Positions 17,543-25,538 of a DNA stretch of 64,000 bases are shown here, one piece after another. A program made the position numbers and the translations under genes. The notes below the pieces were generated by a model that had not been told where the DNA came from, ran no database searches, and saw nothing but the letters and a program-made list of their open reading frames with translations. The stretch spans positions 806,001-870,000 of the forward strand of contig NC_015312.1 of NCBI RefSeq assembly GCF_000196675.2, read 5' to 3'. The stretch comes from Pseudonocardia benzenivorans CB1190. Lineage in GTDB: Bacteria > Actinomycetota > Actinomycetes > Mycobacteriales > Pseudonocardiaceae. The first letter of the stretch is position 1, and every line of letters starts with the position of its first letter.

Positions 17543-17595
17543 GGGTGGCTCCTGTCGGTTCGGATGAGGTACGGGCGGTTCGCCGCGACCGGGGG

Positions 17596-17985
17596 TCAGG
17601 CCGGCGCGATCAGGTTGAGCAGCAGCGACCGGAGCTCGTCCTCACCGGCCAGCCGACGCGGCTGTTCGTCCTGCCGACCCGTCACCATGAGGCTGACCAG
17701 GGCCGAACGGCCGGACATGACCGTCTGCACGCGGGCGGCACGATCCCGGTATCCCAGCGTGAACGCAAGCTCCCCGGGGCCCACCTCGTCGTCGAGGCTG
17801 ATGACGTCGCCGTGTGCGCGCAGCACCGCGTTCGCCTCGGACACGAGCTGCTCGGCGAGCGAGCGGACGATGACCTGGGTGTCGGTCGCGATCGGCACCG
17901 GCGCGGGCAGGCTCTGCTCCGTGCCGGTGGCCGGCGCCGGTTCGCCGGCGAGGAGCGCCTGGACGCTGTGCATGAACGGCGTCAC
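17596..17985 (-). CDS. Small protein at the dmpK position, function unknown
   Basis: A 129-residue protein starting from GTG. It has an Ala/Pro-rich first third, then an alpha/beta pattern with VIVRSLAEQLVSEANAVLRA and VGPGELAFTLGYRDRAARV. I do not recognise the family and see no clear similarity to DmpK, the small assembly-related protein that opens Pseudomonas dmp operons. It lies 53 bases before dmpL in the same direction, so it is probably the first gene of the operon. A role in hydroxylase assembly or sensing is inference from position only. Confidence 0.6.
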   Translation of the reverse strand: MTPFMHSVQALLAGEPAPATGTEQSLPAPVPIATDTQVIVRSLAEQLVSEANAVLRAHGDVISLDDEVGPGELAFTLGYRDRAARVQTVMSGRSALVSLMVTGRQDEQPRRLAGEDELRSLLLNLIAPA

Positions 17986-18102
17986 GTCGACTCACCCTCG
18001 ACCGGGGCGGCGAGATGGGGGACAGGCATGTCGGTGATCCTCCGAGGCGTGTCGGTCCTCGACGACCGGACCGTGACCCGAGTCTCGTCGACGGACTCGG
18101 TC

Positions 18103-18147
18103 GTGGGAAATACAGAAATCGTCCCCACTGAGACCCCTGTCATCTCA
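18103..18147. promoter_or_regulatory. Dyads upstream of the phenol operon
   Basis: Two short inverted repeats lie in the 159-base gap upstream of the operon's first gene: GTGGG...CCCAC (18103-18128) around an A/T-rich core AAATACAGAAAT, and TGAGA-N9-TCTCA (18129-18147). The second fits the T-N11-A form bound by LysR regulators and overlaps the last codon of the upstream LysR gene. Binding by that LysR protein and activation by a pathway intermediate are inferred. Confidence 0.4.
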
Positions 18148-19059
18148 ATGACGCGGGGTCTTCACCTTCCGGCCACCGCCGATGAAGGCCTCCGCACGGG
18201 CGGGGACGCGGGCCACGAGCGGGGACGGCTCGTTCACACGCGTCGCGAGAGCCAGCTCCACCTCCCGGGTCGTGCCGGCGAGCGGCAGATAGCACGCCCC
18301 GGTGATCTGCAGGTGCCGAACGGAGGCCGGGACGAGCGCGACGCCGAGCCCGGCCGCGACGAACGAGACCAGGGTCGAGGTCTCGGCGACCTCGTGCATC
18401 GCGGCGGGGACGAACCCGGCGTGCTGGCACGCGTCGATCACCGCCTCGTACACGACGGACCGGTTGTGGGACGGGTAGGTGATGAACGTGTCGTCGGCCA
18501 GGTCGGCGAGCCGCACGGGCCCCTTGTCCGCCAACGGGTGCTGGGCGGGCAGGACGGCGATCAACGGCTCGCGGCGCAGGATGCGCACGTCGATCGCGGA
18601 GCTGCGGACGGGAGGACGCAGCAGCGCGAGATCCAGCGTGCCGTCCTCCAGCGCGAGCACCTGGCGCGGCGTGAGCATCTCGCCGTAGACGTCGAGCTCG
18701 ATGCCGGGCAGGTCCGCCCGCAGGACCCGGACCAGCGACGGGAGCAGGTCGTAGGTCGCCGATCCGGTGAACCCGATGGCGATCCGGCCGAGCAGGCCGC
18801 GGGCGACCTGCTCGGCCTCGGTCACCGCGTCGTCGACCGCGGCGAGGATCTCTCGCGCCCGCTTCAGGAACCGCTCGCCCGCCGGCGTGATCTCGACCTT
18901 GCGGGTGGTGCGCCGGAACAGCGTCACGCCCATCTCGGCCTCGAGCGCCTTGATCTGCTGGGACAGCGGCGGCTGCGCCATCTGCAGCCGCTCCGCGGCG
19001 CGCCCGAAGTGTGCCTCCTCCGCGACGGCGACGAAGTACTGGATTCGCCGCAGCTCCAC
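18145..19059 (-). CDS. LysR-family regulator, CatR/BenM-like
   Basis: A 304-residue LysR protein. The N-terminal helix-turn-helix is MELRRIQYFVAVAEEAHFGR followed by LQMAQPPLSQQI, the wording typical of the CatR/BenM aromatic branch. The effector domain spans about 92-295 with FTGSATYDLLPSLVRVLRA. It lies directly upstream of, and in the same direction as, the phenol/catechol operon, unlike the usual divergent layout. Muconate is the usual co-inducer of this branch. Control of the dmp-cat operon is likely but not shown. Confidence 0.85.
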   Translation of the reverse strand: MELRRIQYFVAVAEEAHFGRAAERLQMAQPPLSQQIKALEAEMGVTLFRRTTRKVEITPAGERFLKRAREILAAVDDAVTEAEQVARGLLGRIAIGFTGSATYDLLPSLVRVLRADLPGIELDVYGEMLTPRQVLALEDGTLDLALLRPPVRSSAIDVRILRREPLIAVLPAQHPLADKGPVRLADLADDTFITYPSHNRSVVYEAVIDACQHAGFVPAAMHEVAETSTLVSFVAAGLGVALVPASVRHLQITGACYLPLAGTTREVELALATRVNEPSPLVARVPARAEAFIGGGRKVKTPRH

Positions 19060-19142
19060 GGCGGCAGAATAGCCTGGTCACGGGGGTGCCGGGCGGCTCG
19101 TGCAGCCGCCGCGGCACCCGGCCCGGCCGAACACGGCGCAGG

Positions 19143-19601
19143 TCAGCCGGCGACCCGGTAGCGGCTGGTGACCGCGACCCGGTTGAAGGCGTTCATCACC
19201 GTGGCGAGCCAGGCGACGGCCGAGACCTGGTCCGGGGTGAGCGCGGCCGCGGCGGCGTCGTAGTCCTCGTCGGCGACGTGCCCGTCGGAGATGCGGGTGA
19301 TCGCCTCGGTCAGACGCAGGGCGGCACGTTCGGTCTCCGAGAAGTACCCGGTCTCCTCCCAGGCGGGCAGGACGGCGATCCGGTCGGGGTTCTCGCCCTT
19401 CTTCAGGGCGTCGCGCGTGTGCATGCGCAGGCAGAACGCGCAGCCGTTCAGCTGTGAGCTGCGGATCCTCAGGAGCTCGACGAGCAGCGGGTCGATTCCT
19501 GCGGAGGCGAGGCTCTGGCCCACCTCCTCCGACAGGGCGATGAGGGTCTTGTACGGGGCGGGGTGCTGCTTGCCGATGTTGACGCGCTGGGTGGTGGTCA
19601 T
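19143..19601 (-). CDS. AhpD/carboxymuconolactone-decarboxylase-fold peroxidase-like protein
   Basis: A 152-residue protein of the AhpD/CMD fold. It has the catalytic CAFCLRMH motif (CxxC plus His) preceded by the helix ELLRIRSSQLNG, so it is of the thiol alkylhydroperoxidase type rather than a true gamma-carboxymuconolactone decarboxylase. The ATG at 19601 is chosen because GAAGGAACC sits just upstream. It lies next to an ECF41 sigma gene, a pairing well known in actinomycetes, and carries a matching promoter at 19640-19666. Its likely role is removal of peroxides or reactive organics under sigma control. Confidence 0.85.
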   Translation of the reverse strand: MTTTQRVNIGKQHPAPYKTLIALSEEVGQSLASAGIDPLLVELLRIRSSQLNGCAFCLRMHTRDALKKGENPDRIAVLPAWEETGYFSETERAALRLTEAITRISDGHVADEDYDAAAAALTPDQVSAVAWLATVMNAFNRVAVTSRYRVAG

Positions 19602-19639
19602 GGTTCCTTCGTCTCGTCCACGTCGTGTGTCGGCAGGGA

Positions 19640-19666
19640 GACGAGATGGCCGGGCCGGACGTGACA
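19640..19666 (-). promoter_or_regulatory. ECF41-type promoter for the AhpD-like gene
   Basis: On the minus strand TGTCAC (19666-19661) is followed after 17 bases by CGTC (19643-19640). The known ECF41 promoter pattern is a TGTCACA-like -35 and a CGTC -10 with about this spacing. It sits 39 bases before the AhpD-like start and just after the stop of the ECF41 gene, so the sigma factor probably drives its neighbour. Confidence 0.6.
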
Positions 19667-19667
19667 A

Positions 19668-20558
19668 CTAGACGTGGCTCAGCTTGTCCGGGTTGATGAC
19701 CCTGCGGTATGCGGTGATCAGGCCCCCGGCAATCTCCACCGTGTCGACGGAGTAGACGCGGCCCTCGCGGCGGAACACGAGGGCGAGCTCGCCGCCGACC
19801 TCGACGAGGTCGATGCGGTCCGCACGCCACCGCGGGCCCACCCGCACCATCACCTCGGCGACGCGTTCGCCGCCGTGGATGACCTTGCGCGCCGCGAACG
19901 CCTTGGCGCCGCCGTCGGTGACGTACACGGCCCCGGGGTGCAGCAGCTCGACGAGTCCGGCCAGGTCCCCGGCCTCGTAGGCAGCGCGGAAGGCCGTCAG
20001 CACCCGTTCCCGCTCCGCCCTCGACGCGGGTACGACCGCCCGCCTCGCCTTCACGACCTGCCGCCGCCCTCGTGACCCGAGCTGCCGGGCGTTCGGCACG
20101 GACACGTCCAGCACCTCGGCGACCCGGCCGAACTCGAACCCGAAGACGTCGTGCAGCACGAACGCCACCCGCTCCGGCGGGCTCAGCTCCTCCATGACCA
20201 GGAGCAACGCCGCGCTGACGGACTCGTCGACGAGGACCGGCACGGACGCGTCGGGCCCCGTGAGCAACGGCTCCGGAAGCCACGGTCCGACGTAGGTCTC
20301 GCGTCGTGAGCGGGCACTCTTGAGGATGTCGTAGGAGCGCCGCGCGGCGACCGTCACCAACCACGCCCGGAGGTCGTCGACGGCCCGAAGGTCCGCGCGG
20401 GCCGCGCGCAGCCACACGTCCTGGGCCACGTCCTCCGCGTCGGCGACACTCCCCAGCAACCGGTATGCCACGCCGAAGACCGCGGGGCGATGCGTCTCCC
20501 ACTCGGCGCCGAGCACGTCCTGGTGCTCGGGCGGTCCCGGGGCCGGGCCGTCACCCAT
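19668..20558 (-). CDS. ECF41-family sigma factor with SnoaL-like tail
   Basis: A 296-residue sigma factor. Region 2 has FGVAYRLLGSVADAEDVAQD, region 4 has ELSPPERVAFVLHDVFG, and residues about 180-290 form the SnoaL-like extension that defines ECF41. The diagnostic motifs WLPEPL, DGGAKA (a variant of DGGGK) and NPDKL are all visible. In this family the tail controls activity in place of an anti-sigma factor. The ATG at 20558 gives the usual length. It is followed by its likely target gene, an AhpD-fold protein. Confidence 0.9.
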   Translation of the reverse strand: MGDGPAPGPPEHQDVLGAEWETHRPAVFGVAYRLLGSVADAEDVAQDVWLRAARADLRAVDDLRAWLVTVAARRSYDILKSARSRRETYVGPWLPEPLLTGPDASVPVLVDESVSAALLLVMEELSPPERVAFVLHDVFGFEFGRVAEVLDVSVPNARQLGSRGRRQVVKARRAVVPASRAERERVLTAFRAAYEAGDLAGLVELLHPGAVYVTDGGAKAFAARKVIHGGERVAEVMVRVGPRWRADRIDLVEVGGELALVFRREGRVYSVDTVEIAGGLITAYRRVINPDKLSHV

Positions 20559-20654
20559 GCAGATCGCAACCTCCTCCGACGGCGGGCACGCCGCGTCGCT
20601 CCCCGGCGACACTTGCGGGGCGCCGCGACGTCCGCGACAGCCAACAGGTTCGAC

Positions 20655-20795
20655 CTGCGCCACCGCAACGTGCCGCGTCACGGCGCGGTGTGCGGCCGCG
20701 GCTCGTCGGGGGTCGAGCCCGTCGATCTCGACGACGGCTCGGTCGTCCCCGCCGACGCCGTCCTCGTCGGCATCGGCACCCGTCCCACGACGGAC
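20655..20795 (+). pseudogene. Fragment of a BphA4-type ferredoxin reductase
   Basis: One short frame reads GSSGVEPVDLDDGSVVPADA then VLVGIGTRPTTD, the typical stretch of FAD-dependent ferredoxin reductases just before the second half of the NAD domain. Neither the Gly-rich nucleotide motifs nor a C-terminal domain surround it. The frame runs antisense to the start of the ECF41 gene region and ends in Arg/Pro-rich sequence. It looks like a small relic of a lost oxygenase reductase gene. Confidence 0.4.
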
Positions 20796-20949
20796 CGGCG
20801 CTCCTGTTCCGACCCGCGGTCGCCGAGCCCGCTCGGACCGCCGCCGCACGCCCCGCCCCGGCGAACCACCCGGCCGTCACCGCACCGGATCGCCGACGGA
20901 ACCGCGGTGACGTCCGGTGTCCGGGGTCGACGCCCCGTCGCCGGACTGC

Positions 20950-21738
20950 TCATCCGTGGTGGTCGCGCAGGAGTGCCGTGACCTCCTGCGGCGCCTCGGC
21001 GGGTGCGAGATGCGCGACGCCGTCGAGGACCTCCAGCCGGCCGTGCGCGACGCCGTCGGCGATCTCCTGGAGCGACGCGACGGGCGTCGGCCGATCGTGG
21101 CTGCCGGCGACGGCGAGGACGGGAACGGTGATCTTCGGCAGGCGGTCGCGGACGTCGTGCGAGGCCAGGGCCCGACATGCCCGTCCGTAGTCGACCGGGT
21201 TCGCGGCACGCAGCGAGGCGATGAGGGCGTCGGCACGGTCGCGGTGCCGGTCGGCGAAGCCCGGTCCGAACCACCGCTGCCGGGACCCGTCGACGACGGC
21301 GTCGACCCCCGATCGCTCCACCAGAGCGGCCCGGTCCGACCAGCCCTCGGGCTCACCGATCCTCGCGCCCGTGCAGATGAGCGACGCGGCCAGGATCCGA
21401 TCGGGACGGTCGAGCAGCAGGTGGAGTCCGACTGCGCCCCCGATCGAGTCGCCGGCGTAGTGCACCGGGACACGCGCGCCGAGGGTCGCGTCGACCGCGT
21501 CGAGGACCCCCTCGGCGAGCTCGGACATCGTGAAGTCGGCAGCGGCGGGGGCGCTGCCGCCGTGGCCCGGCAGATCCCAGGCCAGGACGTCGAAGGACTC
21601 GAGGAGGCCGGGAAGGCATGGCCCCCACTACGCCGCGGTGCTGGTTCCGAGGGACGGCCCGAGAACGAGCACCGGTCGCCCCGCTGCCGGTGCCGGGCAG
21701 GTCACCCTGACCGCAGGGATGCGCGTCGTCACGCTCAT
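20950..21738 (-). pseudogene. pcaD: 3-oxoadipate enol-lactonase, interrupted by an amber codon
   Basis: The frame from ATG 21738 reads VLVLGPSLGTSTAA, then TAG (21630-21628), then WGPCLPGLLESFDVLAWDLP and on to the end without another stop. This is PcaD: an alpha/beta hydrolase with nucleophile in GDSIGGA, acid in GSHDRP and His in GVAHLAP. Only codon 37 is wrong; relatives have a leucine-like codon there before WDP. Restart at ATG 21528 would give 192 residues with the triad but without the oxyanion-loop strands. It starts three bases after pcaJ. A sequencing error, recent mutation or readthrough are the options. Confidence 0.8.
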
Positions 21739-21741
21739 CGG

Positions 21742-22407
21742 TCAGGTTCGGCGCTCGCCGACGGCGTCGAGCAGACCGAGTCGACGGGCCAGCTCGTCGG
21801 GGTCGATGCCGTGGACCTCGAGCACCTGCAGCCCGCCCGGCCCGACCGCGAACGTGCCGAGGTCGGTGTACACGCGCTCGACGCAGCCGAGGCCGGTCAG
21901 CGGGTAGGTGCACTCGGGGACGAGCTTGGGCGCACCCTGCTTGTCGAACAGCGTCATCATGACCCAGACGCGTTTCGCGCCGATGGCGAGATCCATGGCG
22001 CCGCCGACCGCGGGGATCGCGTCCGGGGCGCCGGTGTGCCAGTTCGCGAGGTCGCCCGCGGTGGAGACCTGGAAAGCGCCGAGGACGCAGACGTCGAGGT
22101 GCCCGCCGCGCATCATCGCGAAGGAGTCGGCATGGTGGAAGTACGCCGCGCCGGGCAGCTCGGTGACCGGAACCTTGCCGGCGTTGACGAGGTCGGGGTC
22201 GACCTCGTCGCCGTGGGCGGCCGGACCCATGTTGAGCATGCCGTTCTCGGTGTGCAGCACCACCCCCGAGTCGTCGGGGAGATGGTCCGCGACGAGCGTC
22301 GGCTGCCCGATGCCGAGGTTGACGTAGGCCCCGTCGGGGTGCTCGGCGGTGATGTCGCGGGCGATGGCGGCGGCGATGTCGTTCTTGTCGCGGATCCTGC
22401 CGATCAT
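21742..22407 (-). CDS. pcaJ: 3-oxoadipate CoA-transferase, beta subunit
   Basis: A 221-residue subunit of the type I CoA-transferase family. The catalytic Glu is in LHTENGMLNMGP, and YVNLGIGQPTLVADHLP begins the domain. With PcaI it moves CoA from succinyl-CoA to 3-oxoadipate. Length and motifs fit PcaJ/CatJ; acetoacetate transferases (ScoB) are closely similar, but the operon with pcaF and pcaD favours PcaJ. It overlaps pcaI by four bases. Confidence 0.9.
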   Translation of the reverse strand: MIGRIRDKNDIAAAIARDITAEHPDGAYVNLGIGQPTLVADHLPDDSGVVLHTENGMLNMGPAAHGDEVDPDLVNAGKVPVTELPGAAYFHHADSFAMMRGGHLDVCVLGAFQVSTAGDLANWHTGAPDAIPAVGGAMDLAIGAKRVWVMMTLFDKQGAPKLVPECTYPLTGLGCVERVYTDLGTFAVGPGGLQVLEVHGIDPDELARRLGLLDAVGERRT

Positions 22408-23081
22408 GCGGCGCGCTCCTGCTCGGCGGCCACCACGCGGTCGACGTAGATGCCGGGGGTGATCACGTTCTCGGGGTCCAGTGCGCCGGTCTCGACCACG
22501 CGGTCGACCTGCACGGCGACGGTGCGGGCGGCCGTGGCCATGACGGGACCGAAGTTGCGGGCGGTCCTGCGGTAGACGAGGTTGCCCATCCGGTCGGCGG
22601 TGTGGGCCTTGATCAGCGCGAGGTCGCCGTGGATGGGGTACTCCAGCAGGTACGTACGGCCGTCGATCTCCCGGACCTCCTTGCCCTCGGCGAGCGGTGT
22701 GCCCACCGCGGTGGGGCTGTAGAACGCGCCGATTCCGGCCCCGGCGGCGCGCATCCGCTCGGCCAGGTTGCCCTGCGGGACGACCTCGAGCTCGATGCGT
22801 CCGGAGCGGTAGAGGTCGTCGAAGACCCAGGAGTCGGCCTGCCGCGGGAACGAGCAGATCACCTTGCGCACCCGGCCCGTCGCCAGCAGCGCGGCCAGCC
22901 CGGTGTCGCCGTTGCCCGCGTTGTTGGAGACGATCGTGAGGTCGGCGGCGCCCTGGCGGATCAGGGCGTCGATCAGGTCGACGGGCATGCCGGCCATGCC
23001 GAACCCGCCCACGAGCACGGTCGACCCGTCCGCGGTGCCGGCGACCGCCTCGTCGTAGCCGTCGCAGATCCGGGCGGTCAC
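22404..23081 (-). CDS. pcaI: 3-oxoadipate CoA-transferase, alpha subunit
   Basis: A 225-residue alpha subunit. VLVGGFGMAGMPVDLIDALI is the CoA-binding glycine-rich region, and SNNAGNGDTGLAALL and KVICSFPRQADS are conserved in PcaI/ScoA. The start is GTG at 23081, overlapping the pcaF stop by four bases; it ends overlapping pcaJ. The three genes are thus tightly coupled. It works as a heterodimer pair with PcaJ in the cytoplasm. Confidence 0.9.
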   Translation of the reverse strand: MTARICDGYDEAVAGTADGSTVLVGGFGMAGMPVDLIDALIRQGAADLTIVSNNAGNGDTGLAALLATGRVRKVICSFPRQADSWVFDDLYRSGRIELEVVPQGNLAERMRAAGAGIGAFYSPTAVGTPLAEGKEVREIDGRTYLLEYPIHGDLALIKAHTADRMGNLVYRRTARNFGPVMATAARTVAVQVDRVVETGALDPENVITPGIYVDRVVAAEQERAA

Positions 23082-24295
23082 GGGCGCGCCCCGGTGACGT
23101 TCTCGAGCACGACGGCGAGTGCCTGCCCGACGCCGATGCAGATCGCCGCGACACCCCACCGGCCGCCGGACTCCCGCAGCCGCGCCGCGAGCGTCCCGAG
23201 GATCCGGGCGCCCGAGGCGCCGAGCGGATGGCCGATGGCGATCGCGCCACCCTTCGCGTTGACGATGTCCGGGTCGATCTTCCAGGCGTCGACACACGCG
23301 ATCGACTGTGCGGCGAAGGCCTCGTTCAGCTCCACGGCGCTCACGTCGGCCCAGCCGATGCCGGCCCTGGCCAGCGCGCGCTCGGCGGCCTCGACCGGGG
23401 CGAAGCCGAACTCCCGAGGATCGAGGGCGTGCACGCCCCGGCCGGCGATGCGGGCGAGGGGCTCGGACCCGATGTGCGTGCTCGCGTCCGCCGATCCGAG
23501 CAGGAGGGCGGCGGCACCGTCGTTGAGCGGGCTGGCGTTGCCCGCGGTGATCGTCCCGTCGGCCCGGAACGACGGCTTGAGCCCCGCGAGCGTCTCCGGG
23601 GTGGAACCGTCGCGGATGCTCTCGTCGCGCTCCAGACCCGCGCCGGGGACGTCGACGACCAGGTCGTCGTAGAACCCGTCGGCCCAGGCCTGGGCGGCGA
23701 GGCGGTGGGACCGGGACGCGAACTCGTCCTGGCGGCGACGCGAGATGGTGAACCGGTCCGCCAGCTGCTCGTTGCACTCGCCCAGCGAGACCGTCCACTC
23801 GGCGGGCATCCGCTCGTTGACCAGGCGCCAGCCCAGCGTCGTCGAGACCGCGGTGACGTTCCCGGCGGGGAACGCGCGCGACGGCTTGGGCAGCACCCAC
23901 GGCGCCCTGGTCATCGACTCCACGCCGCCGGCGACGACCACGTCCGCATCGCCGACCTCGACGGCCCGCGACGCCTGGATGGCGGCGTCGAGGGACGAGC
24001 CGCAGAGCCTGTTCACGGTCGTGGCCGGCACGGACACCGGCAGACCCGCCAGGAGGACGGCCATCCGTCCGACGTCGCGGTTGTCCTCGCCCGCCTGGTT
24101 GGCGCAGCCCCACACGACGTCGCCGATCAGTGCCGGATCGAGCGCCGGGGTCTTCGCGAGGACGCCGGCGAGGGCCGCGGCGGCGAGGTCGTCGGGCCGG
24201 ACGTCGGCGAGCGCGCCGCCGAAGCGGCCGAACGCCGTCCGCGTACTTGCGTAGAGGTAGCAGGACGTCACGTCCCGACCGTAGGAACACGTCAT
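23078..24295 (-). CDS. pcaF: 3-oxoadipyl-CoA thiolase
   Basis: A 405-residue thiolase. The nucleophilic Cys is in NRLCGSSLDA, the catalytic His in GHPLGASGAR and the second Cys in AAICIGVGQA. NEAFAAQSIACV is also typical. It splits 3-oxoadipyl-CoA into succinyl-CoA and acetyl-CoA, the last step of the pathway. General acetyl-CoA acetyltransferases look similar, but the partner genes settle the call. It is the first gene of the leftward pcaFIJD operon and is divergent from a LysR gene. Confidence 0.92.
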   Translation of the reverse strand: MTCSYGRDVTSCYLYASTRTAFGRFGGALADVRPDDLAAAALAGVLAKTPALDPALIGDVVWGCANQAGEDNRDVGRMAVLLAGLPVSVPATTVNRLCGSSLDAAIQASRAVEVGDADVVVAGGVESMTRAPWVLPKPSRAFPAGNVTAVSTTLGWRLVNERMPAEWTVSLGECNEQLADRFTISRRRQDEFASRSHRLAAQAWADGFYDDLVVDVPGAGLERDESIRDGSTPETLAGLKPSFRADGTITAGNASPLNDGAAALLLGSADASTHIGSEPLARIAGRGVHALDPREFGFAPVEAAERALARAGIGWADVSAVELNEAFAAQSIACVDAWKIDPDIVNAKGGAIAIGHPLGASGARILGTLAARLRESGGRWGVAAICIGVGQALAVVLENVTGARP

Positions 24296-24348
24296 CCATC
24301 ACGTCCAATACTGATCGGGCCACTATTGATAAGTGCGTCGCATAAGAT
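24296..24348. promoter_or_regulatory. Divergent pcaF/LysR promoter with dyad
   Basis: The 53-base gap between the divergent pcaF and LysR starts is A/T-rich for this genome. It contains CACTATTGATAAGTG (24321-24335), a dyad with CACT/AGTG ends, next to ATACTGATCGGGCCA. This is the place and form of a LysR operator overlapping both promoters. Confidence 0.5.
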
Positions 24349-25260
24349 GTGGTGGTGGAGCTGCGACATCTCCGGTCCTTCGTCGTGCTGGCCGACGAGC
24401 GGCACTTCGGTCGCGCGGCCGTGCGGTTGCACATCGCCCAGCCCGCGCTGTCGCAGCAGCTCAAGCAGCTGGAGCGCGAAACGGGTGCCCGGCTCCTGGA
24501 CCGTTCCACGCGACGGGTCGAGCTCACCGAGGCCGGCCGGCTGCTGCGGGGTCGCGCCGCCGAGATCCTCGCGGCCGTCGACCGGACGTCTGCCGACCTG
24601 GGCCTGCTCGGCGCCGGTCGGGCGGGCCGGGTACGGCTCGGCTTCGTCGGGACCGCCACGTACGACGTGCTGCCGCACGTGACTCGTCGGGTTCGCGACG
24701 AGCTGCCCGACGTCGAGCTCGAGGTGCGCGGCGAGCTGCTCGGGCCGGAACTGATGGCCCAGCTGCGCGAGGGCGACCTCGACATCGCCGTGTTCCGGCC
24801 CGGCGCGGCGGTCACGGACGATCTCGAGGTCCTCCGGTTGCGCGACGAACCGCTGGTCGCCGTGCTGCCCGGGGACCACCCGTCGGCCCGGGCCGACGCG
24901 GTCGATCTTCGTGAGCTCGACGGCATGCCCCTGATCACGCACCCGTCCGGCTACCACTCGACGATGCAGCCGCTCGTGCTCGACGTCTGCCGCCGCGCAG
25001 GCCTCGACCCCCACGTCGTGGAGGTCGGCGAGACCGGGACGCTGGTCGTGTTCGTCGCCGCGGGTCTCGGTTTCGGACTCGTGCCGCACTCGGTCCGTGC
25101 CCTGCGGCTCGACGGGGTCGCCTACGTCCCGCTCTCGGGCGAGCCCGTGACCGCGCCGCTCGTCCTCGCGCACCGACCCGATCCCGCCCCGGTCGTCGCC
25201 CGGGTGTCCGCGCTGGTCGCCGCCGTCACCTCCGGGTCCGGACGGGATGCATCCGGCTGA
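24349..25260 (+). CDS. LysR-family regulator of the pca operon
   Basis: A 303-residue LysR protein. Its helix-turn-helix region has ELRHLRSFVVLADERHFGRA and LHIAQPALSQQLKQLE, and the effector domain includes FVGTATYDVLPHV. It is about as similar to the LysR at 18.1 kb as two members of the CatR/PcaQ-like branch are. Three GTG codons in a row (24349, 24352, 24355) are possible starts. It is divergent from pcaF with 53 bases between, the classical layout for a regulator of its neighbour. Confidence 0.85.
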   Translation: MVVELRHLRSFVVLADERHFGRAAVRLHIAQPALSQQLKQLERETGARLLDRSTRRVELTEAGRLLRGRAAEILAAVDRTSADLGLLGAGRAGRVRLGFVGTATYDVLPHVTRRVRDELPDVELEVRGELLGPELMAQLREGDLDIAVFRPGAAVTDDLEVLRLRDEPLVAVLPGDHPSARADAVDLRELDGMPLITHPSGYHSTMQPLVLDVCRRAGLDPHVVEVGETGTLVVFVAAGLGFGLVPHSVRALRLDGVAYVPLSGEPVTAPLVLAHRPDPAPVVARVSALVAAVTSGSGRDASG

Positions 25261-25358
25261 GCCGCACCCGAGCCTGACGTCGGCGTGGCCCGTCGTTCGG
25301 CGGTCTCGGGCGTACGACGCGCCTCCCGAGCCGCCTCGACGTGCGGTTCGGATCTGGG

Positions 25359-25431
25359 CGCCCCCGGCAGGATTCGAACCTGCGACACCCGCTTTAGGAG
25401 AGCGGTGCTCTATCCCCTGAGCTACGAGGGC
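25359..25431 (-). tRNA. tRNA-Arg (anticodon CCT)
   Basis: A 73-base cloverleaf: acceptor GCCCTCG pairs with CGGGGGC (one T-G pair), the D arm is GCTC/GAGC, the anticodon stem CCGCT/AGCGG encloses loop CTCCTAA, and the T arm is GCAGG-TTCGAAT-CCTGC. Anticodon CCT reads AGG. CCA is not encoded. It stands alone between the LysR gene and the glycine-rich protein gene. Confidence 0.95.
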
Positions 25432-25538
25432 CTTGGGGGAGACTACCTGCAGCCCGCACGACGCTCGGCGCCTACTGCGTAGGAGCGGACCCGCGAGGTC
25501 ACGCCGGCCGGGGGATCACGGCCGAGTCGGATGTTGCG

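Noticed and set aside
19143..19601. Gamma-carboxymuconolactone decarboxylase (PcaC) of the pca pathway
   Set aside because: The CxxCxxxH motif and the pairing with an ECF41 sigma factor point to an AhpD-type peroxidase-like protein. The catechol branch does not need PcaC.
20490..20981. A 163-residue gene on the plus strand
   Set aside because: Only about 47 codons in the middle look like a protein family; the rest is Arg/Pro-rich shadow antisense to real genes, so only a fragment is listed.
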